From Hippasteria phrygiana (lineage: Eukaryota; Echinodermata; Asteroidea; Valvatida; Goniasteridae), in contig JAZGUH010000364.1 of the NCBI GenBank assembly GCA_037893225.1, positions 186,001 to 250,000 on the forward strand: DNA of 64,000 bases. The letters are read 5' to 3'. The number at the start of each line of letters is the position of its first letter. The stretch's first letter is position 1. The position numbers and the translations under genes were made by a program. Under the pieces are notes generated by a model. That model was not told the DNA's origin. It ran no database searches and worked only from the letters and a program-made list of their open reading frames with translations. This document shows, in pieces, positions 21,919 to 33,625 of the stretch.

Positions 21919-23331
21919 CTATGGTGGAGGCTGGGCGTTTAAATCTGGATGGGGAGGTCGGCCCTGACGCATGTGTGTCCCCTCGGTTGGTTGTGGTTGA
22001 GTTGGAAAGCTTGGTTCCGCAACTCCCTGGGGGTAGTTTCTTGGTGGGTCTGGGACTGTCTCTTGGTTGGACGGGTACATCCTGTACTGCTCACTCCTCC
22101 CGTCTCTTCGTGGGGGTATCCGCCTCTCTCCCCGACATTCTCGGGCAAAATGGCCAGGTTTCCCACTGTTGAAACAATTGCCAGTACGGGGCAGTTGACC
22201 CTGGTACATCTGAAATCCAGGATTCATACCTTGGCGAAACCGACTGTAGGGACTTGGGGGCACAGGGCCTGGTCTTTGGCCCATCTGATTCCACGGCAGT
22301 CGTTCTGGTGCAAAGGTACTCATCGCAGGCGGCTGGTAGTACTGGTGGGGTCCAGCAACCTGCTTCTTAATCACTGCCTCCACAATCCGGTCAGACATGT
22401 CTCTGAATAAAGTCTCAAGCCTTCCACCCTGAACAGCTCCGCCATCACTCAACTGAACAGACGCATTGTGCACCTTCTCATGTCCAAATGTCTTGTTCCT
22501 TGACTCTTCCTGTCCCTCTCTCTTGATTGCGTATTCTCTTAGCTCTCGAAACCCAACCATGGTGCCGCGTTCATACTGGTCGCGGCAGGAGTTACGGAGA
22601 TATGTGTCCTGGATTCCATCTACAAATTGCTCAGCTATGGTCGAATTAGGTTTAGAGTACAGCTTTGCGTCCCTTCGCGTGAGGCGAAGAAACCTCTTCT
22701 CCAGCTCGACGGCATAGTCTCTGATGGATTCGTTGTAATTTTGCCTCCTCTCGAGAAACATCCGTTGGAGTTCTCCGACTGGAATCTTGTCGGTATACGA
22801 CTCCTTAAGGAACATAAGGATTTCGTGAATCTCCTTCTTTTCTGTCAAGAGGGCCTTCACCTCGGCCTTCGGCCCCCCGCGAAGATAGTCGAGTAGGAAC
22901 GCCCCTCTCTGCGACTCAGGTATAGCATATCGTTGGAAGGCGTTCTCCATTCCCATTAAGAACTCCCGAACTTCACCAGCCTTCCCATCAAAGGTGGGTA
23001 TCTTTCTCTCAGGTGCAAGTACTAGTTGCTGCTGGGGTCGCTGGAGCAGCTTTATCAGCTGTGACTGGATGTCCAGCAAGGCGGTCTCACTGGAAGCCGG
23101 GTGAACCGGTTCAGGAAGAAGAACACTGAATGTATGCTGTCCCCATCCACCTAAAGGGGGCTTGATGGTGCCCTGTGTGGCAGGCACAACTATCTCGCCA
23201 TCAGTGTAAAGGAGCCCTCTAGCAGTAGGATACTGTGCTTGTAGGACAGCTAGGCTTAGGGGGCCGTCTTCACCTTCGAGTGGAAACTGGTGTACTGCTT
23301 TTGTCCGCTGGACTCTTACAGTAGCTGCCAT
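21919..23331 (-). CDS. Gag-like protein of Gypsy element 2
   Basis: About 470 codons from the ATG at 23331 (MAATVRVQRTKAVHQ). It contains a retrotransposon-gag domain (FDGKAGEVREFLMGMENAF, RGGPKAEVKALL, YNESIRDYAVELEKRF) and one zinc knuckle reading CFNSGKPGHFAREC. The second cysteine of CX2CX4HX4C is Ser, so the knuckle is probably not functional. The C-terminus is Pro/Gln/Arg-rich. The gag frame itself is open, so this is the best-preserved part of the element. Confidence 0.8.
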   Translation of the reverse strand: MAATVRVQRTKAVHQFPLEGEDGPLSLAVLQAQYPTARGLLYTDGEIVVPATQGTIKPPLGGWGQHTFSVLLPEPVHPASSETALLDIQSQLIKLLQRPQQQLVLAPERKIPTFDGKAGEVREFLMGMENAFQRYAIPESQRGAFLLDYLRGGPKAEVKALLTEKKEIHEILMFLKESYTDKIPVGELQRMFLERRQNYNESIRDYAVELEKRFLRLTRRDAKLYSKPNSTIAEQFVDGIQDTYLRNSCRDQYERGTMVGFRELREYAIKREGQEESRNKTFGHEKVHNASVQLSDGGAVQGGRLETLFRDMSDRIVEAVIKKQVAGPHQYYQPPAMSTFAPERLPWNQMGQRPGPVPPSPYSRFRQGMNPGFQMYQGQLPRTGNCFNSGKPGHFARECRGERRIPPRRDGRSEQYRMYPSNQETVPDPPRNYPQGVAEPSFPTQPQPTEGTHMRQGRPPHPDLNAQPPP

Positions 23332-23399
23332 GACGCTAATTTCAGGAACAACACAACGTAAGAACAATTTGACCGGAAACTAAAATTCAGTCGCTCAAT

Positions 23400-24200
23400 T
23401 ACAATTGAAAAGTACCAGAAACATAAATTGCAAAACACTTGGCCTGCAAAACTGGTCTAGTAGGTGCAACAGTTCGAACGAATGGCAATGAGAAATTAAA
23501 AAACATATCTCAGAAATCTGCCCAGATAAACCCTCAAAACAGTAATGGGCATGAACTAGAGCTATTTCTGCAACACAGTAATGTCTACACACCGTTAAAT
23601 CCAATTACCCTAACTGACACAATGACGAATAATCGAGCAGCTTGCCTTTGTTTAAGAAAAGTCACACACAAATTTCTGTCATTGAAATACTGATCACTAA
23701 ATACACCAATTGCATTATCACTAATATCCCGATTAAATAGTGCTCACAAAAAAGTCACTATCTTGTGTGTCGATATTAAAGCTCGCATTTAACCGAATAC
23801 AGATTGTACAATTATCTCCGATGGCAAAATATATTAAACCCCTAGCAGCTGTCCATTTGACAATACAAATATAAAGCACAGTATCCACAGTAAACTGTTT
23901 AACAAAATTCACTTGTAATCACACAATCTAATCTTGCTTAGAGGTAAAAAAAAATCCAGAAAATTACCATGCTAACCACATACAACTTTTGGTTTCTCAA
24001 TGGCAATTCTTTCCGCACGTTAAACAATCTTCAACAAACAATTCAACGAAGATTGTTATTGATTGGCAAAGTTAAATCAGTTCACAGCTATCAGAAAATT
24101 AGGTCAGTCATTCAAAATTTCTGTAAATTTGAATGAACAAACAGCAACCAGAACACAGACATCAATAGATATTTACAATTTACATGTAGTACAAATCTTC
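23400..24200. other. AT-rich leader, Gypsy element 2
   Basis: No recognisable gene. Probably the 5' untranslated leader of Gypsy element 2 or invading sequence. Confidence 0.35.
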
Positions 24201-24202
24201 AT

Positions 24203-24455
24203 TCACCAGTTATTGACTTTAGTGTCCCAGCTGTGGAACTCCATTTCCTTACTATCCTGCCGACTACGCTTGTGGAGGGGGTTGGGCTTCTCGGGAATTT
24301 TTTGGAGGGGGGCCGGCTGGGCTTGCTTGGGCTTGGGGTTGCTCTGGCGTCGGGGAGTGGGGTGTTCAAGCAGGAAGACCTTCAGTTGGCTGGAAGTTGG
24401 GTTGGCGGGCAGGGGGATGATTAACCCGGCATACTGGGACGAGGGAGGGGGTACG
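24203..24455 (-). CDS. Open Pro/Lys-rich minus-strand segment, unrecognised
   Basis: One minus frame is open for about 80 codons to a TGA at 24203-24205. It reads YAGLIIPLPANPTSSQLK and then a basic, proline-rich stretch (RRQSNPKPKQAQPAPLQK). A good acceptor (CTCCCTCGTCCCAG) precedes the TAT codon. It could be a 3' exon of a host gene or an extra leader ORF of Gypsy element 2. No ATG is present in the segment's start. Confidence 0.3.
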
Positions 24456-24712
24456 CAGGCTCAAGTGAGGATCCAATGATTTGGACTTCGGACAGCTTTT
24501 TCCTTTCTCCAAAATTTATTCCGGTCACAATACACTGGCTGCAGGGCCCAGGGGCCACCTGTAAAAATCGGGCAGGCACTCATAAGTTCCATTTCACAAA
24601 TTAGGACCAAGTTAAATGGCTTACAATTCCGCAAATAAAATTTAGACCCGAATGAAAAATGAATTATACATGAGCCGACTACTACAAAAGGTTCAGACTA
24701 CAAGTACTGCTA

Positions 24713-24790
24713 CGTAGGAATGGCGACTGTGTGGAACAATAAGGACGAAACCACAAATACACGGATCGACCCCGCGCGCTGGCCGACCAA
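24713..24790 (-). repeat. Third, partial copy of the LTR-like repeat
   Basis: About 78 bp (AGGAATGGCGACTGTGTGG through GGCCGACCA) matches 17183-17259 nearly exactly, including a ~31-bp stretch that the 26.7-kb copy lacks. It may be the remnant of the true 5' LTR end of Gypsy element 2. Confidence 0.6.
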
Positions 24791-26570
24791 AACTTGCACA
24801 CACTTACACTCATCACATGCGTTCAAATCCGTCCCCAACACGTACGTCCTTGAAATATGATACCCCCCCCCCACCCCCCCCCCCCCCCGACTTAGTTTGC
24901 GCGTGCGCAGTTCACCAAAACCGGATTCCCACGACATGTAACCCGAAACCACACGCGAGCTTGTGATTCGCCCGCGCGTGTATGACGTCACTATGCAAAC
25001 ACAATGCAAACACTTATTCATAATTTTCCCCGCGAAAAAAAAACCAACCAAAAAGCAACTTGGTTTTGATTGCATTTTCGCGTTTTTCATGTCAATGTGT
25101 TTCCCAGCACTTCATAGCCCTAAGTTCCGGTAATTTTCCCAATATGTCATTACAAAGCTAAGATTTTTTGCTGAGCAAACCTTTTCAATCTCGTTGGCCC
25201 ATATATCGCGTTTCAAGGTCACATTCACGTGTAAAGCAATATAGAACTTAACACGTACAAAAGGCATGGCTGAATTCCCGTGTGTTTAATCCTTTTCGTG
25301 AAAATCACGGACTGCTCTTTTTGATCGGCCATTTCTCGAGTTTAATCAGATTCAAATTATTTACCGGTTCTCCCAATATCACAATTAATTGCTTAGCAAT
25401 AGGAAAACAAATTGAACATTCTATGTATCTCCCGATTTCTTTTCAGATTGGTTTAGTTTCTTCTCTAACCCCTATCCTATCCTGTCCAAGAGTTTGCAGT
25501 GCTAGTACCCAACATATCTAGCTCTTCAAGTCTTTTCAACTTCAAGGCCCCAGGCTTCTTAGCATTACCAGGGCCAGCTGAGGGGTCCTAGTACTACTTC
25601 GGAAGGAATTTCAAAGGCCAGCACCCATCAAGCACGAATGAAATAAATAAAACAATGGCAGAAAAACTGAGAATTTTCCGAAGAAAACTGGCGAACCAAT
25701 TAGTAATAATGTGGTTTAGGGGCACCACTACATGTACTGTATGTACATGTACATGTATTTACATGTACATGTATTGGGTTTATTCAACAAAATGGTACAT
25801 GTACATGTAAATTGTAATTGTCTATAAACACTGTACAACATTTTCTTCCAGACTAACTTGTTGGATTTAAAAAAAAAAAAAATTAAAAGCAGAGCCCTTA
25901 TAATTATTTGATGCAGATTTGTAAATATATTTAAAGTAAACAGAAAACAATTAAATATACAATCTTTACTGAAAAGTGAAATTAACTAGGAAATCATATG
26001 GCACTTGCCATTTTGTTGTGAACATGAAGGATTTAACTATTGTTTTTAGCATGGTATAACTTCTCACTGAATTATTAGGACTCTACAGAGCAGGACTGTC
26101 TTTTAATTGTTTTTTTGTATCACCACTTTTTATTAATTTGTGGACTTGCCTTTTTAAATATTAAAACAGGAGAATGAAAGAATACATGTAAAATTACTAT
26201 AAATATCATTATGGTACTCAGCCAAAAAAATTCCCCCAGTACAAAATCATGATTCAATTTATACCCTGTCAATATTTTTTGAGTAATCTCACAAAATTAT
26301 GTCCAGAAAATGTGGCATTGTTTTTAAGGGGAGAGGACGTATGAGAATATTGTCTAAACTCAAGTCAGCCCAAAACTCAAGACTGAATTCAAATTTTCAA
26401 TGCACAACTTCATGACAGTTCTAAAGCATCACAGGGAAAGACGGGTAAATTTCCACTCCCCACCGTCAGCGAAAAGCCATCGAAGATCCTCAAGAGTCTG
26501 CCTCCGTCAACCATCACATCTTTAAGGAACTGCAGAGGATGACAGAAAACAAAAATTAAGTATAGGGCCT
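24791..26570. other. Non-coding, with poly-C tract and ACATGT microsatellite
   Basis: C-rich run at 24866-24888, then AT-rich sequence. ACATGTAC-type repeat at 25735-25810. Poly-A near 25868-25881. No gene recognised. Confidence 0.45.
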
Positions 26571-26577
26571 ATGGTTC

Positions 26578-27162
26578 AAAGAAATATACATTTGGCAAGA
26601 AAATTGTAACAAGGATTTGAAAGCCCAATTCGTCTTGTCAGTCTTGACGAAATTACTGATTTTGTAACACGAATGGAAATTCCACCCATTCCAAGTTTGA
26701 TTAACAGCTCATATACTGTATGAGCTGTTAATCAAACTTGGAATGGTACTACATAGAAATGGCGACTGTGTGGAACAATTAAGGACGAAACCACAAATAA
26801 GTGAATAATTTACGTACGTTTTTAAAACCTGGGTCTACGATAGTTGGAATTTAACACAGCACAGACTAAAATATAATAAGTGTTTTTACTCATTTAAATT
26901 TCAAACAAAGTGTCCTACTTCAAATGTTATGTCCCACATGAACTACGTGTACAAAGTTACCACCAGCTCAAGTTTTGTACCAAGTTTACAACCAGCTCAA
27001 GTTCATTTGTTTTCGTGTGTGAACTTCAGTAAGTATTTGTGACTGAATATGCGGCACCGAAGATACAGTAAAGTGAATAAACAGGAGAACGGTAAATTGA
27101 TAATCATCATAATAACATGGGAAAACATGATAATAATTAACAGCAACTCGGGCATCACTACA
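26578..27162 (-). repeat. Right copy of ~600-bp direct repeat (LTR-like)
   Basis: Matches 16998-17620, including the palindrome at 26684-26746. Differences include a ~34-bp deletion in the LTR-like part and an extra segment near 26608. It ends CATCACTACA at 27162, where the left copy ends CATCCCTACA. It is either the distal LTR of Gypsy element 2 or a separate solo copy. Confidence 0.65.
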
Positions 27163-27800
27163 TCTACACAAGAACGAGTCCGATTAAGTTGAAAAGTAAT
27201 ATCTAGGTAGCCCAGTAGGTTTATAGATGAAAATAGACTAGACATTATGATGACGTCATCACATGGCACGTGACGTCATCTTAAAGGGGCATTTTTGAAG
27301 CCATATATCGACAGAAGTACAAGTTTGATTAAGTTGAAATGTAATATCTAGGTAGCCCAGTAGGTTTATAGATGAAAGTTGACTTGACATTATGATGACG
27401 TCATCACGTCACGTGACGTCATCTTAAAGGGGCAATATTTGAAGCCATATCTACACAAGTACGAGTCCGATTAAGTTGAAAAGTAATATCTAGGTAGCCT
27501 AGTAGGTTTGTTTATAGATGAAAATTTACTTGACATTATGATGACATCATCACATGGTACGTGACGTAATTTTTAAAGCCATTTTTTGAAGTCCGATTAA
27601 GCTCTATAGGTAACCCAGCACTAGTTATAGGTGAAAATTGATGTGACGTCATGATGATGTCATACAATTTTATAGTAATTTTTTGGGTTTTCAACCTTTA
27701 AGTCATATCTCATCAACAGTACATGCTAATTTCGAAATTGTTTTTGTAATAGGTTTGTTTAATAGGTCATAGATACCTACATATAAATGTGAAAAATGTG
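27163..27800. repeat. ~140-bp tandem array carrying TGACGTCA motifs
   Basis: Four to five diverged units share CGAGTCCGATTAAGTTGAAA, AATATCTAGGTAGCC and a block such as ATGATGACGTCATCAC...CACGTGACGTCATC. TGACGTCA is the CRE palindrome bound by CREB/ATF factors and occurs repeatedly. Regulatory function is inference only. Confidence 0.75.
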
Positions 27801-28870
27801 ACGTCGCGATGACGTCACCGAAACAGCCCTGTGTTTGTCAGCAAACACAATATGCCTCTAGTTTATACTTGTAGCAGGATTTTTAAACAGCTACCTAGTA
27901 CAGTCTAGTCATTCCTTTCCAGTTTTCGGCCTTAAAAATGCCATTTTTTTCAGGCATTGGTGTCTGCTTCAAGCCATCTGTAATTAAAACAACATTCTTA
28001 AGTTCATGTGATTTCACATGTCATTTATGGCTGTTTCATGCATGATCATGTCATCATGCCTGGAAGTTCATGTATTGAGCAGGCAGGTGCAGGCAATTAG
28101 TGTTTTACAGCAAAAGAAGAGTCTTGAGCAAAATTATAAAACAGAACCACCTTGTTTTGATGTGCACGGTATGGAATATTTTGTCAGTTCGGGCAACCAA
28201 ACTTGTTTTAGTTTGTGGTTATCTGCGGGCAACCAGAAAATTTTCTTAATTTCGCATCCCGTCCTTGTTAATTGCAGTACAGTAACTATTTTTACATTTG
28301 TTGGCTCATGTGCTAAAGGGCGATTCCACCCAAAGTTAGCCTAGACTGTCAAATTGTGAAATTGCAAATCCAGAGGCATTAATTTAATACTGGTTTATTC
28401 CTGGATATCTTGTGTACAATACGAGAGCAAAAAAGCAGTGTCACACATGAAACACTCATGTCACACATGTAACATGAAAACATTCTTTTGTTTTTTGAGG
28501 CACATGAAATATCTTCTATTCCACATCTCCACAAGTGTTGAGAAGTATTTATAGTTTGCTTCAAATATATTTATATAAATGTATTTCTTCACACTTGAGT
28601 TTTGACACACATTTAATGTATTAATTATTTCATGTGTATCTCTAGAACACATGCATCATTCAAAACCTGAAGGTTTGGCTTTTCTTCCACCAATTGTTAT
28701 GCAGGAGCCAAATCAAATTATAAAAAGCTGTCTGGATGTCACACACATAATGCTGGAATCGCCCTATAGTAAAGTAGCTCTTTGATGACTTTAAGGATCA
28801 AGCAGTTTGAAATTTGTTAAATGTTTTCCTTGTTTATAATTATTCATGTACCTGTTAATTTCTCTGTCCC
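27801..28870. other. Non-coding stretch
   Basis: No gene seen. 28185-28260 shares a diverged repeat with 15588-15660 (CAACCAG...AATTTTCTTAATTT). Confidence 0.35.
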
Positions 28871-28874
28871 CAGC

Positions 28875-28978
28875 TGCTCCTTTCATCTGCTTCCAAACAA
28901 CGATTAGGAAGATTGTCACTATTAAAAATGACAGACCCCCCACCCGGGAGCAAAACAATTTGTCACAAGTGATTAAGG
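28875..28978 (+). CDS. Possible internal exon
   Basis: The acceptor TTTCTCTGTCCCCAG and donor AAG/GTGAGA bound a 104-bp stretch. In the frame entered with two bases left over, it reads APFICFQTTIRKIVTIKN and onward without a stop. Phase matches the donor of the acidic exon ending at 16918, so it could continue the tyrosine-recombinase-derived gene across a 12-kb intron filled by Gypsy element 2. Product unknown. Confidence 0.35.
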
Positions 28979-29960
28979 TGAGATTTGAACAAAGAACAAA
29001 AGTGATATCTCCCTATTCATAGCCATGAATATGCCATAAATGTACATGAAGGAGGGGTTGCTGTGGTGCAGATGACTAGTACATAACATTTGCTGAATAG
29101 TTTAAAGTTGGTTCAAATTATAGCGAGTTTAAAAGACTTAACCAGTTCACGCCAGGATTATTTTTTACGAGCCTGGGTGCCAGACGGGTTCAGGCCGTCA
29201 TCTGCGGGTAGCACACTCTGATATTTCCGGCCTTGCTCACTGCGAGCCGGTCGCTGACAGATATTTCCGCCGGGTCCCGTTCTCGCTGGAGTGCGTGTAT
29301 ACACGTCATCCGACGCGAACTGGTTAATGTAGGTACAGTTGTTGAAATAAAGGGGCATGTCTTCAGACTGGTGACAAGTCTATGGTTGATTAACACTCCT
29401 TTAATTGATGATGATTGTCGGAAATTACAATGAAGATCAAGATTAAGTCTGTGTGCCGCCGAGCCGTGAAATGAAAGCTTGATTGTGGCTGAATGGCCAT
29501 AGAAGGAATTCAGGCTGTGTAATGGATGCCGTGGAGGCCGTGTAGTGAAAGCCGTGGTTCTACAAGAAAACCAAATTAATACAATAATAAATACCGGGAC
29601 CTAGTACCCATAATTATATGGTGACATGAAAACATACAAGATTAAACTGAGACATAAAGGATTTTTCCCATTATCAACTAACTCATCTGATAAACTGAGA
29701 AGTTAGGCAAGCTATGATAAGCCCTAAATTACACTAAATTAACCTGCAATGGTGGTGGAATGCAAGAGAATAATCCTTTGTCAAAGATCAATGAATTGTA
29801 CATGCATGTATGTGTACGTATAACACGATGGAAAACCCACGTTATTTATACGTTACAAAACCCACACAAAATATCCCTTAATATCATCTATATAAATGTA
29901 CTCACTTTTATTATCTACGCACGGCTATGTGGGACAGCACACATATTATGTTTCGACCAT
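28979..29960. other. Non-coding stretch
   Basis: No supported gene. A small inverted repeat lies around 29205-29285 (GATATTTCCGGCC / GATATTTCCGCCGGG region). Confidence 0.3.
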
Positions 29961-29974
29961 TCAGCCATGCTTCT

Positions 29975-30580
29975 GCCTCCTAGGCGACCCTTGAGCATTG
30001 TTTTGGCGACCCCTGGCGACTGATGGGCAACCTGGACTGCCTGGGTATATGCCCTGTTTCTGGCGCTTTTCCATTAGTTTCATCATAGGAGGCAGAAGGG
30101 AGGCAGAAGCATTGCTATGGTGGCTCAAGGGTTGCCGTGGTCGCCGAATGCAGGCACAGCGGTCGCCACAGTCATCGTTCAATGCATGCTATTGGTAGGC
30201 CAAAAGAGGCACAAGGGAGGCACAAGGGAGGCAGAAACATCGCCCAAATTGACGGTAAAATTTGCAACAGAACGCATCTATTACGTGGCGACCATTGGCT
30301 GACCATTGTGCATCCATTCTGCAACCACGGCAATGCTTGTGCCTCCCTTCTGCCTCATTTGAGCCACCTTTGAGCAACCAACCTCCTCGGCGACCTTTGT
30401 GCGACTGTTTTGAACATGTTCAAAAATTTACGGCGACCATGGCGTCCATGGCGATGTCTGAACATCATGTGTACCACCTTTGAGCGACCTAGGCAACCAT
30501 TCGGCCTCCTTTGAGCCTCCAACGGCGACCTGGCCAGTTTTATGGTCGCACAAGGGAGGCCCAAAGGTCGCCATCCTGTG
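29975..30580. repeat. Degenerate GGCGACC / GGGAGGCA repeat region
   Basis: Short motifs recur in both orientations: GGCGACC, GAGCCACC, AAGGGAGGCA, TTCTGCCTCC. TCTGCCTCC at 29975 pairs with GGAGGCAGA at 30089. It looks like a GC-rich foldback or SINE-like element. Its right end (CACAAGGGAGGCCCAAAGGTC, near 30548) abuts the truncated minus-strand ORF that follows. Confidence 0.45.
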
Positions 30581-30586
30581 TAAAGG

Positions 30587-31900
30587 GTGTATTAGCAAGG
30601 TAAATTGACATAAAAACATGAAAAGCAAATTTCCACATGTCAAATGTTTCAATCTTCCTGCGCTTAGCCCCCGGCCCTTTTACCAATAAATTTCCCCCTT
30701 CAACAGACAAGGTAAAATTTGCACTGTGCTGCTCATAGGACTTTGCAATAACATTAGTAGCAGCATCATTGTTCAAGAGGGAAAAGTCCACAAAAGTCCC
30801 CTGCCAGATTTGTTCGTGTACAGCTTGGGGGACGTGCAAACCGAGGGGGGAGCCAGCGCAGGACGCTAAAACCGGGCAACCTGGCAATTCATTGGGCACA
30901 TTCGCAGTGGAATTGACGTTAGTACTTGGCCTGCTAAATGTACTATTCTCGGTATGAATGGGAGAACTACTAGAACCAAGCCCAGTTCCAACGTTAACGG
31001 TAGTGTTGTTGCTAAGGGTAGCCGTGGAAGAAGAAAACTGTGGCCGCAACTGAGGCCTCAACTCACCCCCAGCCGCTAAACTGGCACTACTGCTAGAAAC
31101 CACCGAAGGCCCGGCCGGGTGTGGTGATAACAACCCGTCTACGGTGCACTGAGCAGGATAGTTATGCTGTGCAAGCTGCGCCGCTTATGACTGGGTTGAC
31201 CCCAAGTTATGCCAACAATTCGGGCGAGTTAAACCCGCCGGGTTATGGTTCAAGTTGGTGGCCAACAAACCAGGCAGTGACCCAGCATCGTGTCTGACGA
31301 CGGCACAGGGCGCTATCATCGAGTTCACCGGAAGGGTAGCTATGTCACGGGTGTCGTGTATGCTGCAGGCATGGGCACGGCGGCCGCGGGAGACTTGTTG
31401 CACGCTCGGCCCTGGAAAGAGGGAGAACCCATAGCTGCCGCCACTGATGAACTAGGGAAAATTCTCCGCCTGACGAAAGGACCAGGAGAGGGGCCGAAGC
31501 TGCAGGCATCGGAGGTCCGGTTACATAGCTGAAAAAATCCCGATGACGGGGGTGGAGAAAATACTCCCGCAGACGAAAACACCGGCTGCGTTGAAACAAA
31601 AAGACTGTGGCGGTACTGCCAAGCCCTCAGTCTGACTCACTGGGGGGACTCCTTCGGGCAGTGGAAAAACAGCGGGGACTCTGCGCTCTACTCCACGACC
31701 TCGACACCACGGTAATGCCGTATTGCTGGACTTCTGGCGCCGCTGTTGCCGCGACGTGGCAGCCTTGACGACTGTCTGAGAAGCAGGCTGGCTGACGACG
31801 AGTGCGATGCAAATAACCCCGATTCATAATACAAACAGTTAGGTGTAAGCCTAGATGACTAACTGGATACAATAACTGACGGAAACAGATCCGGACGAAC
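30587..31900 (-). pseudogene. Fragment of a retroelement-type ORF, truncated
   Basis: The minus-strand frame is Ser/Pro/Ala-rich and then reads LGLHVPQAVHEQIWQGTFVD and FDMWKFAFHVFMSIYLANTP. This is a pattern I associate with the ORF preceding reverse transcriptase in some YR retroelements and Crypton-like repeats of invertebrates; family name uncertain. It is cut at about 30587 by the degenerate repeat region. One in-frame TAA lies near 31188, with a further P/S-rich open frame upstream (to about 31600). Confidence 0.45.
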
Positions 31901-33320
31901 TGCAAAGGTTGAAGTGCAAAGCAAATTGGAGTACAAGAGATGATAAATCAAGCAACAAATCCGGGTATTATGAAAAATTAACAAGCAAAAACATTGCCTG
32001 TTCACTCGAAAATTGGATGTGCCAGAGTGGCTGTAAGTTACAAGCAGCGGAAATCCCAGCGTCCCAACGCGAAGCCCACTAATCTCATTGGCTAAAAGTT
32101 TCCGGCCATACGCGCAACTTTTACACCTTGCATAATTATCCCTTATATGGTAGTTCCAAGGTTGAGCGAGCCTGTAATTAGCTAAAGCGTTCGCAGCAAG
32201 CTAACGTAAAAGTTCGGTCACCTACCAAGGCTACCATGTACTTGTTGCAGTGACAATTAATCAATAGAAAATACGGAACGCTAGATATTGCCATGCTACG
32301 TGGGCTTTCGCGGAGTATAAAGTCTGTTACCTTTGGAAGGTAAAATGAAACAACGTTGCAGTGCATACACATGCACTCTTAAAGCGTTTGCTGCATATGT
32401 ATTACTGACGAGATTTGTTTGAGACAGTTCTCATGATTGTTTGTGTGCATAAAAGTACGTACCACACGAGTGTGACTGCAGTTGAATCACATAAATTGCA
32501 TTTGTGCATTTGCGTTTTGCATTTCAACGAACAAGACGCATATGTGGCACTTGCACATGTTGGGAATTTTTTGTTTGTCCAGGATTAAGAATGTCATGTG
32601 ATATTCAACAGATGCTATGATTGGCTAATGCTTATGAACGGCGATAGGTCAATTGGGCTTACCACTGGAATAATATGGCAGCTGTGCAATAAACATAGGT
32701 AATTTTCTTAGAATGAATATTGAAGTGCATGGGAGGATCTTTATGGTTAATGCTTCAATACTATATGTCTGGTACAGTTTATCAAAAAATGTTATCGGTT
32801 TTTTAGCCTGTTTAACGTTAAAGCAATAATAGGGATATTATATAATGAAACTGTTGATGCTATTGTAATTGTTACAAAATCACAAATCCAAATTTTGTGT
32901 AAAGTATCTATGTCACATTTTCCAAGGTCCCATTTTATACATGTAAGGTGGTTAAAGAGTGCAGACTGGCTGAAAAAATGTTTCGTGCAATACCTGTTAC
33001 ATCTAAGGTTTGACTGTATTGGGTGGTTGTATAAACAGACCCCCTGGAACACCTCTAGCTATGGTCTAAAATTGTGGTAGTGCAAAATCATATTTTAAAT
33101 GTGTCTGTATAGGATTTTTATTAGAGGCCATTCTACGCTGAAGCACTGGCATGCTGTTAGACCTAAAACCTGTAGTATTCCATCAAAAAGGCATATATTT
33201 TCAAGCAAAAGTTGTCGTGCTGCAGTGCCTGGTTGATAATGTACAACTTAAAAAGACAAAATATAACAGGTGCAGCGTGTGGGAAGCTGTTTCTATTCAG
33301 CTTAGCTTTCGTTCTTGGCC
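31901..33320. other. Non-coding stretch
   Basis: AT-rich, only short frames without domain signatures. Confidence 0.35.
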
Positions 33321-33389
33321 ATGCTTAGTTCTAGCAGCGTAGTTAGGGTTCTTACCATAGGGGAACTAGTTGAGGGGGCCTTGATGTCA

Positions 33390-33500
33390 CGGGGGGTGGG
33401 GGGGGGGGGGGGGAGGGGGGACACCCACAACAGGACTAACACGTGCTTTATATTCTTTTCTCTGTTGACCAAATTTCCAGTGGGGGGGGGGGGGGGGGGG
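33390..33500. repeat. Two long G runs
   Basis: Poly-G-dominated tracts at about 33391-33419 and 33482-33500, upstream of the recombinase-like exon. Confidence 0.8.
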
Positions 33501-33625
33501 GCAATGATTTGTTATGGGGATGCATGTGCCCCCTCACTGTACACAGCTCTGAAAAGTTCTGCTGTTAAAAAGCGGTTGATGTCCAAACTAGTGACTATTT
33601 GTTTTTACTTTTACTTTCATCACAG

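Larger units (their letters stand above)
17640..23331 (-). pseudogene. Decayed Ty3/Gypsy element 2, internal region
   Basis: Gag, protease, RT, RNase H and integrase modules lie in the expected order on the minus strand but in several frames with stops. Several catalytic positions are altered (see the modules). The C-terminal tail near 17800-17850 reads RPRYPVRSTRGKPPCWF, typical of Gypsy Pol ends. Unlike Gypsy element 1 it has no clean LTR pair. It is an old, immobile copy. Confidence 0.85.

Noticed and set aside
24063..24479. Gly/Leu-rich plus-strand open frame
   Set aside because: Complement of the more protein-like minus frame; composition is biased and no homology is evident.
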